Assembly (NCBI GenBank): GCA_903905475.1 | Contig: CAIVGK010000177.1 | Location: forward strand, 1 to 51,559 | Direction: 5' to 3' | Origin: an uncultured Burkholderiales bacterium | Lineage (GTDB): Bacteria; Pseudomonadota; Gammaproteobacteria; Burkholderiales; Burkholderiaceae_C | Length of the DNA: 51,559 nt | Part shown: piece by piece, positions 8,507 through 18,490 of the stretch | Numbering within the stretch: position 1 is the first letter of the stretch | Layout: each line of letters opens with the position of its first letter | Program-made: the position numbers and the translations under genes | The notes under the pieces: generated by a model | What the model was told of the DNA's origin: nothing | What the model saw: only the letters and a program-made list of their open reading frames with translations | The model's database searches: none

Positions 8507-9934
8507 TCAGAAGTTCAAGGTGCGCTTGTCCACCGCCAGCGCGGCTTCCTTGGTCGATTCGCTCAAGGACGGATGCGCGTGGCAGATGCGGGCGATGTCT
8601 TCGGCGCTCGCTCTGAATTCCATCGCCACCACCGCCTCGGCTATCAATTCCGACGCGAAGGGCCCGACGATGTGCACGCCGAGGATCTCGTCGGTGGTGG
8701 CATCGGCAAGCATCTTCACCATGCCGGTGGTGTCACCCATCGCACGCGCTCGGCCATTGGCCATGAAGGGGAAAGTGCCCGCCTTGTACTCGCGGCCTTC
8801 GGCCTTGAGCTGCTGCTCGGTCTGACCGACCCAGGCGATTTCGGGCGAGGTGTAGATCACCCACGGCACGGTGTTGAAGTTGACGTGCGGGTGCTGACCG
8901 GCAATGCGCTCTGCCACGGCCACGCCTTCTTCCTCGGCCTTGTGCGCGAGCATCGGGCCACGCACCACATCGCCGACCGCCCACACATTGGGCAGGTTGG
9001 TGTGACAGTGGTCGTCCACCGTGATCGCACCGCGCTCATCGAGCTTCAGGCCCACCGCTTCGGCATTCAGACCGATGGTGTTGGGCACGCGGCCGATCGA
9101 CACGATGAGCTTGTCGACTTCGAGCTTGACCGCATCGCCATTGGCATTGGCATAGGTCACGCTCACCGCTGACTTGCCAGAGGTGACCTTGTCGATCTTC
9201 ACGCCGAGCTCGATCTTCAGGCCCTGCTTGACGAACGCCTTGTGAGCTTCCTTGGCGATTTGCTGATCGACCGCGCCGAGGAACGTCGGCAGGCCTTCGA
9301 GCACCGTGACCTCGGAGCCCAGCCGGCGCCACACCGAACCCATCTCGAGTCCGATGACGCCCGAGCCGATCACGCCCAGGCGCTTGGGCACCGCGCCGAT
9401 GCGCAGTGCGCCGTCGTTCGACAAGATCTTTTGCTCGTCGAATGCTGCGCCGGGCAGCGACCTGGCGTTCGAGCCGGTGGCCAGGATGACGTGCTTGCCC
9501 GTGATGGTCTCGCTGGCCGTGCCGGTCACCGCGATCTCGTAGGCGCCCTCGGTGGCCTTCACGAACGAGCCACGTCCGTGGAAGAACGTCACCTTGTTCT
9601 TCTTGAAGAGGTACAGGATGCCGTCGTTGTTCTGCTTGACCACGGTGTCCTTGCGGCCAAGCATCTTGGCCACATCGATGCTCAGGTTGTCGAGGCCGAT
9701 GCCGTGATCGGCAAAGGAGTGACCCGCATGCTCGAAGTGCTCGCTCGACTGCAACAGCGCCTTCGACGGAATGCAGCCGACGTTGGTGCAGGTGCCACCC
9801 GGTGCCGGGCCGCCCTTGTCGTTTTTCCACTCGTCGATGCACGCGGTGCTGAACCCCAGCTGCGCCGCGCGGATGGCAGCCACATAACCACCAGGCCCGC
9901 CACCGATCACCACCACATCAAATTGCTGGCTCAT
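8507..9934 (-). CDS. lpdA: Dihydrolipoyl dehydrogenase (E3)
   Basis: FAD flavoenzyme that reoxidises the dihydrolipoyl groups of the 2-oxoglutarate dehydrogenase E2 with NAD+. It has 475 residues, the normal length. The N-terminal FAD motif is [13 protein letters not shown], the redox disulfide is [13 protein letters not shown] (Cys49 and Cys54), the NAD-binding motif is [15 protein letters not shown], and the C-terminal active-site segment is CHAHPSLSE with the catalytic His-Glu pair. It is the last gene of the odhA-odhB-lpdA operon, 11 bp after odhB, and is followed by a terminator. Its position makes it the E3 of the 2-oxoglutarate complex; it may serve other lipoyl complexes too. Confidence 0.97.
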   Translation of the reverse strand: MSQQFDVVVIGGGPGGYVAAIRAAQLGFSTACIDEWKNDKGGPAPGGTCTNVGCIPSKALLQSSEHFEHAGHSFADHGIGLDNLSIDVAKMLGRKDTVVKQNNDGILYLFKKNKVTFFHGRGSFVKATEGAYEIAVTGTASETITGKHVILATGSNARSLPGAAFDEQKILSNDGALRIGAVPKRLGVIGSGVIGLEMGSVWRRLGSEVTVLEGLPTFLGAVDQQIAKEAHKAFVKQGLKIELGVKIDKVTSGKSAVSVTYANANGDAVKLEVDKLIVSIGRVPNTIGLNAEAVGLKLDERGAITVDDHCHTNLPNVWAVGDVVRGPMLAHKAEEEGVAVAERIAGQHPHVNFNTVPWVIYTSPEIAWVGQTEQQLKAEGREYKAGTFPFMANGRARAMGDTTGMVKMLADATTDEILGVHIVGPFASELIAEAVVAMEFRASAEDIARICHAHPSLSESTKEAALAVDKRTLNF

Positions 9935-9945
9935 GAACAGTTTCC

Positions 9946-11214
9946 TCAGATGTCGAACAACAGGCGCGATGGGTCTTCCAGCGCTTCTTTCATGGTGACC
10001 AGGCCCAGCACGGCTTCACGGCCGTCGATGATGCGGTGGTCGTACGACATCGCGAGGTAGTTCATCGGACGGATCACGATCTGACCGTTCTCGACCACGG
10101 CGCGTTCCTTGGTGGCGTGAACGCCCAGGATGGCCGACTGCGGCGGGTTGATGATCGGCGTGGACAGCATCGAACCGAAGGTGCCGCCGTTGCTGATCGA
10201 GAACGTGCCACCGGTGAGGTCGTCGAGCGACAGCTTGCCTTCGCCGGCCTTCTTGCCGAACTCGGCGATCTTCTTTTCGATGTCGGCGAAGCTCATCTGG
10301 TCGGCATTGCGCAAGATGGGCACCACCAGACCGCGTGGCGAACCCACGGCGATGCCGATGTCGAAGTAGCCGTGGTAGACGATGTCGTTGCCGTCAACGC
10401 TGGCGTTGATCACCGGGTACTTCTTGAGCGCAGCAACCGCGGCCTTCACGAAAAAGCTCATGAAGCCAAGCTTCACGCCGTGCTCCTTCTCGAACTTCTC
10501 CTGGAAGCGCTTGCGCATTTCCATCAGCGGGGCCATGTTGACTTCGTTGAAGGTCGTCAGGATGGCGTTGGTGGCTTGCGATTGCAGCAGGCGTTCGGCC
10601 ACTCGGGCACGCAGACGCGACATTGGCACGCGCTGCTCCGGGCGATCGCCCAGATTGACGGTGGTCGGGGCAGCCACCGACGGCAACGGCTTGGCCACCG
10701 AGGCGGCCACGGGTGCCGCCACGGGAGCCACCGCACGGGCTGGCGCAGGCGCTGCGGCCAGCGCGCCAGTGACGTCGCCCTTGAGGACGCGCCCGTCCTT
10801 GCCCGTGCCAGCGACCGAGCCGGCGGCCAGGTTGTTGTCGGCCATCAGCTTGGCAGCTGAGGGCATGGCCACGCCGGCGGCTGAAGGTGCTGCCTTGGCG
10901 GCGGCGCCGGTCGCGGCGTCGTCGGCGCGCAGCTCGAGCTCCTTCTTCAACGGCTCGTGCTCGACGGCGGTGGCTGCGGTGTCGATGAGCGCGATCACCT
11001 CTTCGGCGACGCAGCTGTCGCCGTTGTTCTTGACGTACTTGGAGAGCACGCCAGCCGCAGGGGCCGGCACTTCGAGCACGACCTTGTCGGTCTCGATTTC
11101 AACGAGGATCTCGTCGATCTGAACGGCCTCGCCGGGCTTCTTCTTCCAGACCAACAGGGTGGCTTCCGCCACCGATTCGGACAACTGCGGCACTTTGACT
11201 TCAACGATGGACAT
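9946..11214 (-). CDS. odhB: 2-oxoglutarate dehydrogenase E2, dihydrolipoyl succinyltransferase
   Basis: Transfers the succinyl group from lipoamide to CoA in the TCA cycle. 422 residues. One N-terminal lipoyl domain carries the modified Lys44 in [11 protein letters not shown]. An Ala/Pro linker precedes a peripheral-subunit binding domain ([20 protein letters not shown], then GRVLKGDV). The C-terminal catalytic domain ends with the motif [11 protein letters not shown], which contains the catalytic His and Asp. A single lipoyl domain is typical of succinyltransferase rather than of pyruvate dehydrogenase E2 in this order. The gene lies 60 bp after odhA, behind a hairpin, and 11 bp before lpdA. 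Confidence 0.97.
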   Translation of the reverse strand: MSIVEVKVPQLSESVAEATLLVWKKKPGEAVQIDEILVEIETDKVVLEVPAPAAGVLSKYVKNNGDSCVAEEVIALIDTAATAVEHEPLKKELELRADDAATGAAAKAAPSAAGVAMPSAAKLMADNNLAAGSVAGTGKDGRVLKGDVTGALAAAPAPARAVAPVAAPVAASVAKPLPSVAAPTTVNLGDRPEQRVPMSRLRARVAERLLQSQATNAILTTFNEVNMAPLMEMRKRFQEKFEKEHGVKLGFMSFFVKAAVAALKKYPVINASVDGNDIVYHGYFDIGIAVGSPRGLVVPILRNADQMSFADIEKKIAEFGKKAGEGKLSLDDLTGGTFSISNGGTFGSMLSTPIINPPQSAILGVHATKERAVVENGQIVIRPMNYLAMSYDHRIIDGREAVLGLVTMKEALEDPSRLLFDI

Positions 11215-11243
11215 GGTGTTCTTTCTTGTCTTTCGAGCGAACG

Positions 11244-11268
11244 CCAGACCGTCTCACGGCCTGGCGGT
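11244..11268 (-). other. Hairpin in the odhA-odhB spacer
   Basis: Ten-base-pair stem (CGCCAGGCCG with CGGTCTGGCG, one G-T pair, five-nt loop) read on the minus strand. No T-tract follows, so it is more likely an RNA stability or processing element than a terminator. It could set the relative amounts of E1 and E2 message. Confidence 0.5.
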
Positions 11269-11274
11269 GGCGGA

Positions 11275-14133
11275 TCACTTGGAGAGGACGAATCCCTTGA
11301 GCTTGCCGAATGCCTGGTCCAGCAGCGACTTCAGCTGTTCCTGGTGCAGGTGCGAGTAACCCACGGCCGGCGACGCTGAGGCAGGACGGCCGGCGTAGCC
11401 GAGCTTTTGCCCATCGAGCATGTTTTCGTGGATGTAGTGCTGCACGAAGAACCAGGCGCCCTGGTTTTGCGGCTCGTCCTGACACCACACGATCTCGGTG
11501 ACGTTCGGGAACTTCTTCAGCTCGGCCGCGAAGGCGCGGTGCGGGAACGGATACAGCTGCTCGACCATCACGATGGCGGTGTCGTTGTGCTTCTTGGCCT
11601 CGCGACGCTTCATCAGGTCGTAGGCGACCTTGCCCGAGCAGGCGACCACGCGCTTGACGTTGGCCGGATCGAGCTCGCCGTTGTTCGAGCCGATCACGGT
11701 GCGGAATTCGCCGCGGGTGAACTCGCTCAGCGGTGAGGCCGCGTCCTTGGCACGCAGCAGCGACTTCGGCGTCAAGATCACCAGCGGCTTGCGGAACGGA
11801 CGCACCATCTGGCGGCGCAACAGGTGGAAGATCTGGCTGGCCGAGGTCGGCTGCACGATCTGCATGTTGTTGTCGGCCGCCAATTGCATGAAGCGCTCGA
11901 GGCGTGCGGAGGAGTGCTCAGGGCCCTGGCCTTCGTAGCCGTGCGGCAACATCAGCGTGAGGCCGTTGGAGCGGCCCCACTTGACTTCACCGGAAGCGAT
12001 GAACTGGTCGATCACCACTTGCGCGCCGTTGGCGAAGTCGCCGAACTGCGCTTCCCAGATCACCAGCGTGTTGGGCTCGGCCGAGGCGTAGCCGTACTCG
12101 AAACCGAGCACCGCTTCTTCGGACAGCAGCGAATCGATCACGACGTAGGGCGCTTGCCCGTCGGCCACGTGCTGCAGCGGGGTGTAGGTGCCTTCGTCCC
12201 ACTTCTCGCGGTTCTGGTCATGCAGCACCGAATGGCGGTGCGTGAAGGTGCCGCGACCGCAGTCCTCGCCCGACAGGCGCACCGCATAGCCACTGGCCAC
12301 CAGCGAGGCAAACGCGAGGTGCTCGCCCATGCCCCAGTCGACGTTGATCTCGCCACGGCCCATCGCCGCGCGATCGGCCAGCACCTTCTCGACCAGCGAG
12401 TGCGGCTTGAAGCCCTTGGGCACCGTGGTAATGCGCTCGGCGAGTCGCTTGACCTCGGACAACGGCAGCGCGGTGTCAGCCGCATCGGTCCACTTCTTGC
12501 CGAGGAAGGGCGCCCAATCGACGGCGAACTTGCTCTTGTAATTGGTCAGCACCGGGCTGTAGGCGTGCTTGCCTTCATCCATCGCAGCGCGGAACGCCTT
12601 GACCAGACCATCGGGTCCATCGGCAGGCAGCACGGCTTGCGTCACCAGCTTGTCGCCGTACAGCTTGCGCGTGCCCGGGTGCTGAGCGATGGTCTTGTAC
12701 ATCAGCGGCTGCGTGAGCGCCGGGGTGTCCTGCTCGTTGTGGCCGAGCTTGCGGAAACACACGATGTCGACGACCACGTCCTTGGAGAACTCCTGGCGGT
12801 AGTCCAGTGCGAATTGCGTGGCCAGCACGACCGCTTCGGGATCGTCACCGTTCACGTGCAGCACTGGCGCTTCGATCATCTTCACGACGTCGGAGCAGTA
12901 CAGCGTCGAGCGCGTGTCGCGCGGATCGCTGGTCGTGAAGCCGATCTGGTTGTTGATGACCACGTGCACCGTGCCGCCGGTGAAGTAGCCGCGCGTTTGC
13001 GCCAGCGCCAGCGTTTCCATCACGACGCCCTGGCCGGCAAAGGCCGCGTCGCCGTGCACGAGGATCGGCAGCACCGAATGACCCGAAGCGTCGCCGCGGC
13101 GGTCCAGCCGCGCCTTGACCGAGCCTTCGACCACCGGGTTGACGATCTCGAGGTGCGACGGGTTGAACGCCAGACTCAGGTGAACCGGACCGCCCGGGGT
13201 GGTGACATCGCTGGAGAAGCCCTGGTGGTACTTCACGTCGCCGGACGGGAGGTTCTCGGGCGCGGTGTGATCGAACTCGGAGAACAACTCGGCGGGGGTC
13301 TTGCACAGGGTGTTGACCAGCACGTTCAGACGGCCGCGGTGGGCCATGCCGATCACGATTTCCTGCACGCCGGCCTGACCGGCGCGCTGCACCAGTTCGT
13401 CCATCGAGGCGATGAAGCTCTCGCCGCCTTCGAGCGAGAAGCGTTTCTGGCCCACGTACTTGGTGTGCAGGTAGCGCTCGAGGCCCTCGGCCGCCGTGAG
13501 CTGCTCGAGGATGTGCTTCTTCTGATCTGCCGTGAAGTTCGGCTTGGAGCGGATCGACTCGAGCCGAGTCTGCCACCAGCGCTTTTCAGCCGGGTCGGTG
13601 ATGTGCATGTACTCGGCGCCGATCGAGCCGCAGTAGGTTTCACGCAGCGCCTGCAGGATCTGCCGCAGCGTCAGGTGCTCTGCAGTCGAGAAATAGGTGT
13701 TGGTCGCGCTGAACGAGATGTCCATGTCGGACTCGGTCAGGTCGTAGAAGGCCGGCTCGAGTTCGGGAATCTTGGGACGCTCCTGGCGCTTGAGTGGATC
13801 GAGATCCGCCCAGCGTGAACCGAGGAAGCGGTAGGCCGCAATCAGCGACTGCACGTGCACTTGCTTGCGGGCCACCGCCAGATCGGCGCTGCTGGCCTTG
13901 GAGCCGAAGGCGTTGGCCTTGGCGCGCTGGGCGAACGACTCGACGACCGGCGCATGCGCCACATCGCGTTCGTTGGAGCCATCGACCGCCGGCAGATGCT
14001 GCAGCGCGTCGAAGTAGGCGCGCCAGTTTTCGGCGACGGAGCCCGGGTTGTCGAGGTAGGCCTCGTACATCTCTTCGACGTATGGCGCATTGCCACCGAA
14101 CAGATGCGAGTTCGCTCTGTATTCCTGCATCAT
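11275..14133 (-). CDS. odhA: 2-oxoglutarate dehydrogenase E1 component
   Basis: Thiamine diphosphate enzyme that decarboxylates 2-oxoglutarate and succinylates the lipoyl group of OdhB. Starting at 14133 gives 952 residues, the family norm. The ATG is preceded by the Shine-Dalgarno sequence GAGGTGAG at good spacing. The N-terminus (MMQEYRANSHLFGGNAPYVE) is the conserved E2-binding segment. Later motifs include IGMAHRGRLNVLVN, VHGDAAFAGQGVVMETL and the thiamine region GGTVHVVINNQIGFTTS. A longer reading from 14529 adds a non-conserved stretch over the leader and the divergent gene and was rejected. It is the first gene of the odhA-odhB-lpdA operon. Confidence 0.97.
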   Translation of the reverse strand: MMQEYRANSHLFGGNAPYVEEMYEAYLDNPGSVAENWRAYFDALQHLPAVDGSNERDVAHAPVVESFAQRAKANAFGSKASSADLAVARKQVHVQSLIAAYRFLGSRWADLDPLKRQERPKIPELEPAFYDLTESDMDISFSATNTYFSTAEHLTLRQILQALRETYCGSIGAEYMHITDPAEKRWWQTRLESIRSKPNFTADQKKHILEQLTAAEGLERYLHTKYVGQKRFSLEGGESFIASMDELVQRAGQAGVQEIVIGMAHRGRLNVLVNTLCKTPAELFSEFDHTAPENLPSGDVKYHQGFSSDVTTPGGPVHLSLAFNPSHLEIVNPVVEGSVKARLDRRGDASGHSVLPILVHGDAAFAGQGVVMETLALAQTRGYFTGGTVHVVINNQIGFTTSDPRDTRSTLYCSDVVKMIEAPVLHVNGDDPEAVVLATQFALDYRQEFSKDVVVDIVCFRKLGHNEQDTPALTQPLMYKTIAQHPGTRKLYGDKLVTQAVLPADGPDGLVKAFRAAMDEGKHAYSPVLTNYKSKFAVDWAPFLGKKWTDAADTALPLSEVKRLAERITTVPKGFKPHSLVEKVLADRAAMGRGEINVDWGMGEHLAFASLVASGYAVRLSGEDCGRGTFTHRHSVLHDQNREKWDEGTYTPLQHVADGQAPYVVIDSLLSEEAVLGFEYGYASAEPNTLVIWEAQFGDFANGAQVVIDQFIASGEVKWGRSNGLTLMLPHGYEGQGPEHSSARLERFMQLAADNNMQIVQPTSASQIFHLLRRQMVRPFRKPLVILTPKSLLRAKDAASPLSEFTRGEFRTVIGSNNGELDPANVKRVVACSGKVAYDLMKRREAKKHNDTAIVMVEQLYPFPHRAFAAELKKFPNVTEIVWCQDEPQNQGAWFFVQHYIHENMLDGQKLGYAGRPASASPAVGYSHLHQEQLKSLLDQAFGKLKGFVLSK

Positions 14134-14380
14134 TTCGCTCACCTCATGCGCCGGTTTCCAGCGCGATAGTGGGTTAAAAAACCTTCCGCGTCCCGGCTTC
14201 ACCGGTGTGCGGACTAGCGACCCGCCTGAGTCGAATAAACCCCAGGGGACGGGAAGGACCTGTTGAGTCAACTGCGGAACTCTACCATCCGACATCCGAA
14301 CGGACATCAGCATTTGGCCAGCGTTGCAGCCTGTGATCACCGCGTCAGCGGGGTGCAAGATCCATGACAAACAAACCGCC
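14134..14380 (-). promoter_or_regulatory. odhA (sucA) 5' leader with terminator-like structure; divergent promoter region
   Basis: Spacer between odhA and a divergent small gene. On the minus strand the segment at 14246-14257 (CCTTCCCGTCCC) pairs with 14182-14194 (GGGACGCGGAAGG) with one unpaired base, around a loop of about 50 nt. A run of six T follows at once (14176-14181), 43 nt before the odhA start. That is the shape of an intrinsic terminator or attenuator in the leader. A conserved cis-acting RNA upstream of sucA has been described in Burkholderiales (the sucA RNA motif). This leader may be a member, but I cannot confirm the fit without a covariance search. No clear -35/-10 pair was identified. 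Confidence 0.5.
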
Positions 14381-14701
14381 ATGACGCACCGCCAGACCAT
14401 CCGCATCCACGCACAAGCGCCGCCCAAACCGGCCTGGGGAGCTGCGTGCAACGGCTGCGGCGTGTGCTGCGCCGCCGAGCCCTGCCCGGTCGGCGTGCTG
14501 GTGTCGGGCCGGCGTTCGGGTTCGTGCAAGGCGCTGGAATGGCGCGACGCCGAGCGGCGCTACGTGTGTGGTGTGGTCAGCGCGCCCGAGCGCTACCTGG
14601 GGGTCGGGTCTGGCCGGATCGGTCAGGCGCTGTCGGCGCTGGCACGGCGGATGATTTCGGCCGGCACCGGTTGCGACTCCGACGCGCAACCCGGCGACTG
14701 A
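14381..14701 (+). CDS. Small Cys-rich protein, possible metal or Fe-S binding
   Basis: About 106 residues from ATG 14381; an in-frame ATG at 14324 would add 19 residues without obvious value. The core CNGCGVCCAAEPCPVG near residue 23 is a dense cysteine cluster resembling YkgJ-type zinc/iron-chelating or ferredoxin-like motifs, and Cys occurs again near residues 48, 62 and 97. No signal peptide or membrane segment is seen. The gene is divergent from odhA and convergent with the nitronate monooxygenase gene. Function is unknown; metal or cluster binding is inferred from the Cys spacing alone. Confidence 0.65.
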   Translation: MTHRQTIRIHAQAPPKPAWGAACNGCGVCCAAEPCPVGVLVSGRRSGSCKALEWRDAERRYVCGVVSAPERYLGVGSGRIGQALSALARRMISAGTGCDSDAQPGD

Positions 14702-14717
14702 GACCGCGTCAGCGGGC

Positions 14718-15686
14718 TCAGGCCAGAGCCAGCCGGGTCCGTGCCTGAGCGTATTCGGCCACCAGCCTTGCCACCAGTTCGCGCGCCGGCAGCACTTGGT
14801 GAACTGCGCCGATACCCTGCCCGCTGCCCCAGATGTCGCGCCAGGCCTTGGGTGCATCGCCGCCGAAGTTCATGGTGCGCAGATCACCCTCGGGCAGCGC
14901 GTCGGGGTCGAGGCCGGCGCTGCGGATCGAGCCCTTGAGGTAGTTGCCGTGCACGCCGGTGAACAAGTTGCTGTAGACGATGTCGTCGCTCGAGCTGTCG
15001 ACGATCATCTGCTTGTAGTGCGCACTCGCCTGCGCCTCGGTGGTGGCGATGAAGGCCGAGCCGATGTAGGCCGCGTCCGCACCCATCGCCTGCGCCGCCA
15101 GCACCGCCGCGCCGGTGGCGATGGCGCCACTCAAGACCAGCGGGCCGTCGAACCACTCGCGGATTTCCTGGATCAGCGCGAACGGGCTCTTCACGCCCGC
15201 ATGGCCACCCGCCCCAGCGGCCACCGCGATCAGACCATCGGCGCCCTTGTCGATCGCCTTGTGCGCAAAGGCGTTGTTGATGACGTCGTGCAGCACCACC
15301 GCGCCGTAGCTGTGTGCCGCCTCGTTGATTTCGGGGCGCGCGCCCAGCGAGGTGATGATGATCGGCACGCGGTGCTTCACGCACAGCGCCATGTCGTGCT
15401 CGAGCCGGTCGTTGCTCTTGTGCACGATCTGGTTGATCGCGAACGGCGCCGCCGGCTGCGCCGGGTTGCCCGCGTTGTGCGCGGCCAGCGTTTCGGTGAT
15501 CTCGGCCAGCCAGTCGTCGAGTTGCGATGCGGGCCGCGCATTGAGCGCCGGCATCGAGCCAACCACCCCGGCCTTGCACTGTTCGATCACCAGTTGCGGG
15601 TGGCTGATGAGGAACATCGGCGAGCCGATCACCGGCACCGACAAGCGCTTCAACACATCGGCAAACACCGCGCGGCGATCGATCAA
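14718..15686 (-). CDS. NAD(P)H-dependent flavin oxidoreductase / nitronate monooxygenase-like
   Basis: FMN TIM-barrel enzyme of the nitronate monooxygenase (2-nitropropane dioxygenase) family. 322 residues. N-terminal PVIGSPMFLISHPQLV is the usual first strand, and FMN-phosphate contacts are expected in GLIAVAAGAGGHAG and the segment VLSGAIATGAAVLAAQAMGADAAYIGS. Many members annotated this way are really enoyl-ACP reductase II-like or nitronate-detoxifying enzymes, so the substrate is uncertain. The start overlaps the stop of the upstream acyl-CoA dehydrogenase gene (ATGA), pointing to co-expression with fatty acyl or related acyl-CoA catabolism. Confidence 0.88.
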   Translation of the reverse strand: MIDRRAVFADVLKRLSVPVIGSPMFLISHPQLVIEQCKAGVVGSMPALNARPASQLDDWLAEITETLAAHNAGNPAQPAAPFAINQIVHKSNDRLEHDMALCVKHRVPIIITSLGARPEINEAAHSYGAVVLHDVINNAFAHKAIDKGADGLIAVAAGAGGHAGVKSPFALIQEIREWFDGPLVLSGAIATGAAVLAAQAMGADAAYIGSAFIATTEAQASAHYKQMIVDSSSDDIVYSNLFTGVHGNYLKGSIRSAGLDPDALPEGDLRTMNFGGDAPKAWRDIWGSGQGIGAVHQVLPARELVARLVAEYAQARTRLALA

Positions 15687-17491
15687 AACGAATCCACGGC
15701 CAGCGCGTTCACGCTCTCGGCGCCTTCGATGATGGCGTCGCGCGTGCCCGGCACGGTGCTCAGGATGTGCTCGGCAAAGAAACGTGCGGTGGCGATCTTG
15801 GCGTGCCAGAAGGCGGCATCGCCCTGGCCGGCGGCCAGTTCATCTTCGGCGATCAGCAGCGCGCGGGCCATCTGCCAGCCGGCCAGCAAGCGCCCTGCCA
15901 GCATCAGGTAAGGCACCGAACCGGCAAACACTGCGCCGGGTTGCGAACGGGTGTGGGCCACCACGAACTCGACTACCTCGACGAAGGCCGCGCGGGCCGC
16001 TTGCAAGCGCTTGTGCATCGACTGCGCGGCGGTGCTGGTGCGAGACGACAGCGCGGCTTCGGTCTCGGCAATCTGCTGCGCGATGCCCCGTGCGGTGGCG
16101 CCGCCATCGCGCAGCGTCTTGCGCCCGACCAGGTCGTTGGCCTGGATCGCGGTGGTGCCTTCGTAGATGGCCAGGATGCGCGCATCGCGGAAATGCTGCG
16201 CGGCGCCGGTTTCCTCGATGAAGCCCATGCCGCCATGCACCTGGATGCCCAGGCTGGTGACGTCGTTGCTCATCTCGGTGCTGAACCCCTTGACCAGCGG
16301 CACGGTGAATTCGCAGAACGCCTGCTGCTGCTGGCGCACCGCCGCATCGGTGTGGTGGTGCGCGGTGTCGAAGGCCGCCGCCGACACGCACGCCAGCGCG
16401 CGACACCCTTCGATGTGCGCGCGCATCGACATCAGCATGCGTTTGACGTCGGGGTGGTGAATGATGGTCGCGCCGGCCGGCAGCGAGCCATCGACCGGGC
16501 GGCTTTGCACCCGCTGACGCGCGTAGTCCACCGCACGCTGGTAGGCCCGCTCGGCCACGCCGATGCCTTGCACGCCCACGGAAAACCGCGCGGCGTTCAT
16601 CATGACGAACATGTATTCGAGGCCGCGGTTTTCCTCGCCGATCAGGTGGCCGATGGCACCGGCACCGACCTCGCCCTGGTCGTCGCCAAACACCAGCACC
16701 GCCGTCGGGCTGGCCTTGATGCCCAGCTTGTGCTCGATCGATGCGCAGTAGACGTCGTTGCGTGCGCCCAGCGCGCCGTCGGCACCCACCACGAACTTCG
16801 GGCACAGGAACAAGCTGATGCCCTTGACGCCCGCCGGTGCATCGGGCGTGCGTGCCAGCACGAGGTGCACGATGTTGTCGGCCATGTCGTGCTCGCCGTA
16901 GGTGATGTAGATCTTCTGGCCGCTGATGCGGTAAGACCCATCGCCCTGTGGCACCGCCTTCGTGCGCACCGCAGCCAGATCGGAGCCGGCCTGCGGCTCG
17001 GTCAGGTTCATGGTGCCGGTCCAGGTGCCGTCAATCATCCTTGGCAGGTAGATGCGGCGCTGTTCGGCGCTGCCGGCTGTCAGCAGCGCTTCGATCGCGC
17101 CGTCGGTGAGCAGCGGGCACAGCGCGAAGCTCAGGCTGGCGCTGTTGAGCATTTCGGTGCAGGCCGCACCGATCGTCTTGGGCAGGCCCTGGCCGCCGAA
17201 TTCGAGCGGGTGCTGCAAGCCCTGCCAACCGCCCTCCGCGAACTGCCGAAACGCCTGCTTGAAGCCAGCGGACGTGGTGACCGACCCCTGATTCCACACC
17301 GGGGGCTGACGGTCGCTGGGCACGTTGAGCGGCTCGACCACTTCGGCGCAAAAGCGTGCGGCCTCGGTGAGCACCGCCTCGGCGGTCTCCAGGCCGGCGT
17401 CCTCGAAGCCTGGCAACTGGCTCAGGGCTTCCAGTCCCGCCAGTTCCTTCATGCAAAACAGCATGTCTGCGACCGGTGCGGCGTAGCCCAT
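15683..17491 (-). CDS. Acyl-CoA dehydrogenase with C-terminal extension (about 600-residue type)
   Basis: FAD enzyme that oxidises an acyl-CoA to the 2-enoyl-CoA and passes electrons to ETF. The start at 17491 follows a strong AAGGAG; the protein is 602 residues, longer than the about 380-residue classical enzymes. Motifs are MNLTEPQAGSDLAAVRTKA (substrate and FAD contacts), the segment YITYGEHDMADNIVHLVLAR, and GGMGFIEETGAAQHFRDARI then AIYEGTTAIQANDLVGRK near the C-terminal part of the core. The extra C-terminal helices match the DmdC/long acyl-CoA dehydrogenase group; the natural acyl group cannot be deduced. etfB-etfA lie just upstream in the same direction, so the enzyme and its electron acceptor are probably made together. 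Confidence 0.92.
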   Translation of the reverse strand: MGYAAPVADMLFCMKELAGLEALSQLPGFEDAGLETAEAVLTEAARFCAEVVEPLNVPSDRQPPVWNQGSVTTSAGFKQAFRQFAEGGWQGLQHPLEFGGQGLPKTIGAACTEMLNSASLSFALCPLLTDGAIEALLTAGSAEQRRIYLPRMIDGTWTGTMNLTEPQAGSDLAAVRTKAVPQGDGSYRISGQKIYITYGEHDMADNIVHLVLARTPDAPAGVKGISLFLCPKFVVGADGALGARNDVYCASIEHKLGIKASPTAVLVFGDDQGEVGAGAIGHLIGEENRGLEYMFVMMNAARFSVGVQGIGVAERAYQRAVDYARQRVQSRPVDGSLPAGATIIHHPDVKRMLMSMRAHIEGCRALACVSAAAFDTAHHHTDAAVRQQQQAFCEFTVPLVKGFSTEMSNDVTSLGIQVHGGMGFIEETGAAQHFRDARILAIYEGTTAIQANDLVGRKTLRDGGATARGIAQQIAETEAALSSRTSTAAQSMHKRLQAARAAFVEVVEFVVAHTRSQPGAVFAGSVPYLMLAGRLLAGWQMARALLIAEDELAAGQGDAAFWHAKIATARFFAEHILSTVPGTRDAIIEGAESVNALAVDSF

Positions 17492-17550
17492 GAAAACTCC
17501 TTGGATGACTCGATCAGGCCAGACGCTGCACGCAGCGCCGGCGTGACGCG

Positions 17551-18489
17551 TTAGAGCGCAGCAACCAGTGCAGGCACCGCGACGAACAGATCGGCTTCGA
17601 GCCCGTAGTCGGCCACGCTGAAGATCGGTGCTTCGCCGTCCTTGTTGATGGCGACGATGACCTTGCTGTCCTTCATGCCGGCCAGATGCTGGATGGCACC
17701 GCTGATGCCGCACGCCACGTACAGCTGTGGTGCGACGATCTTGCCGGTTTGGCCGACCTGCCAGTCGTTGGGCGCGTAGCCCGCATCGACCGCCGCGCGG
17801 CTGGCGCCAAGTGCGGCGCCGAGCTTGTCGGCCAACGGCACCAGCACCTCGTTGAACTTCTCGGGGCTGCCCATGGCCCGCCCACCGCTGACGATGATCT
17901 TGGCCGCGGTGAGTTCGGGGCGGTCGTTGCGCGCGATCTCGCTGCGCACGAAAGCCGAGCTTGCGGCATCGGCCGCGGCAGCCACCACCGTGACGCTCGC
18001 CGAGCCGCCTTCCGAGGCCACCGGATCGAAGCCGGTCGCGCGCACGGTGACGACCTTGACGGCGTCTGCGCTTTGCACGGTGGCGATCGCATTGCCGGCG
18101 TAGATCGGTCGCTCGAAGGTGTCGGCGCTGATCACAGCCGTGATGTCGGACAGCTGCGCCACGTCGAGCCGCGCGGCCACTCGCGGCGCGATGTTCTTGC
18201 CCGAGGCCGTGGCGGCGAACAGCACGTGCGAGTAGCCGCCTGCGGCGACTTGCGCGAGCACCTGCGCGGCCACTGCTTCGGCCAGCGCGTGAGCGAAGGC
18301 CGGCGCCTCGGCGTGCAGCACCTGCGCCACACCTGGAATCTGCGCCGCAGCCCGCGCAACAGCGCCCGCCTCATGGCCGGCCACCAGCACGTGCACGTCG
18401 CCGCCGATCTTCAGTGCGGCGGCCACGGTGTTGAGCGTTGCGCCCTTGAGCGACGCGTGGTCGTGCTCGGCAATCACCAGCGTGGTCAT
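17551..18489 (-). CDS. etfA: Electron transfer flavoprotein alpha subunit
   Basis: FAD-binding subunit of ETF, which carries electrons from acyl-CoA dehydrogenases to ETF-ubiquinone oxidoreductase. 312 residues. The alpha/beta N-terminal domain is followed by the C-terminal FAD domain with the family signature ([13 protein letters not shown] near residue 200, [24 protein letters not shown] near residues 245-270, and [12 protein letters not shown]). It begins one base after the etfB stop region, so the two subunits are co-translated, and it ends 59 bp before the acyl-CoA dehydrogenase start. Confidence 0.97.
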   Translation of the reverse strand: MTTLVIAEHDHASLKGATLNTVAAALKIGGDVHVLVAGHEAGAVARAAAQIPGVAQVLHAEAPAFAHALAEAVAAQVLAQVAAGGYSHVLFAATASGKNIAPRVAARLDVAQLSDITAVISADTFERPIYAGNAIATVQSADAVKVVTVRATGFDPVASEGGSASVTVVAAAADAASSAFVRSEIARNDRPELTAAKIIVSGGRAMGSPEKFNEVLVPLADKLGAALGASRAAVDAGYAPNDWQVGQTGKIVAPQLYVACGISGAIQHLAGMKDSKVIVAINKDGEAPIFSVADYGLEADLFVAVPALVAAL

Positions 18490-18490
18490 G

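Noticed and set aside
11824-13818. Long plus-strand open frame of 664 codons opposite odhA
   Set aside because: It is an antisense shadow of the high-GC odhA codons; composition is His/Arg/Gln-rich and has no domain. Similar shadows occur opposite cheA (25778-27112), the acyl-CoA dehydrogenase (15767-17554) and tig (38309-39922).
14134-14529. Extended N-terminus of odhA from ATG 14529
   Set aside because: It has no conservation, crosses the T-run hairpin and the divergent small gene; the ATG at 14133 has a strong ribosome site and the conserved N-terminus.
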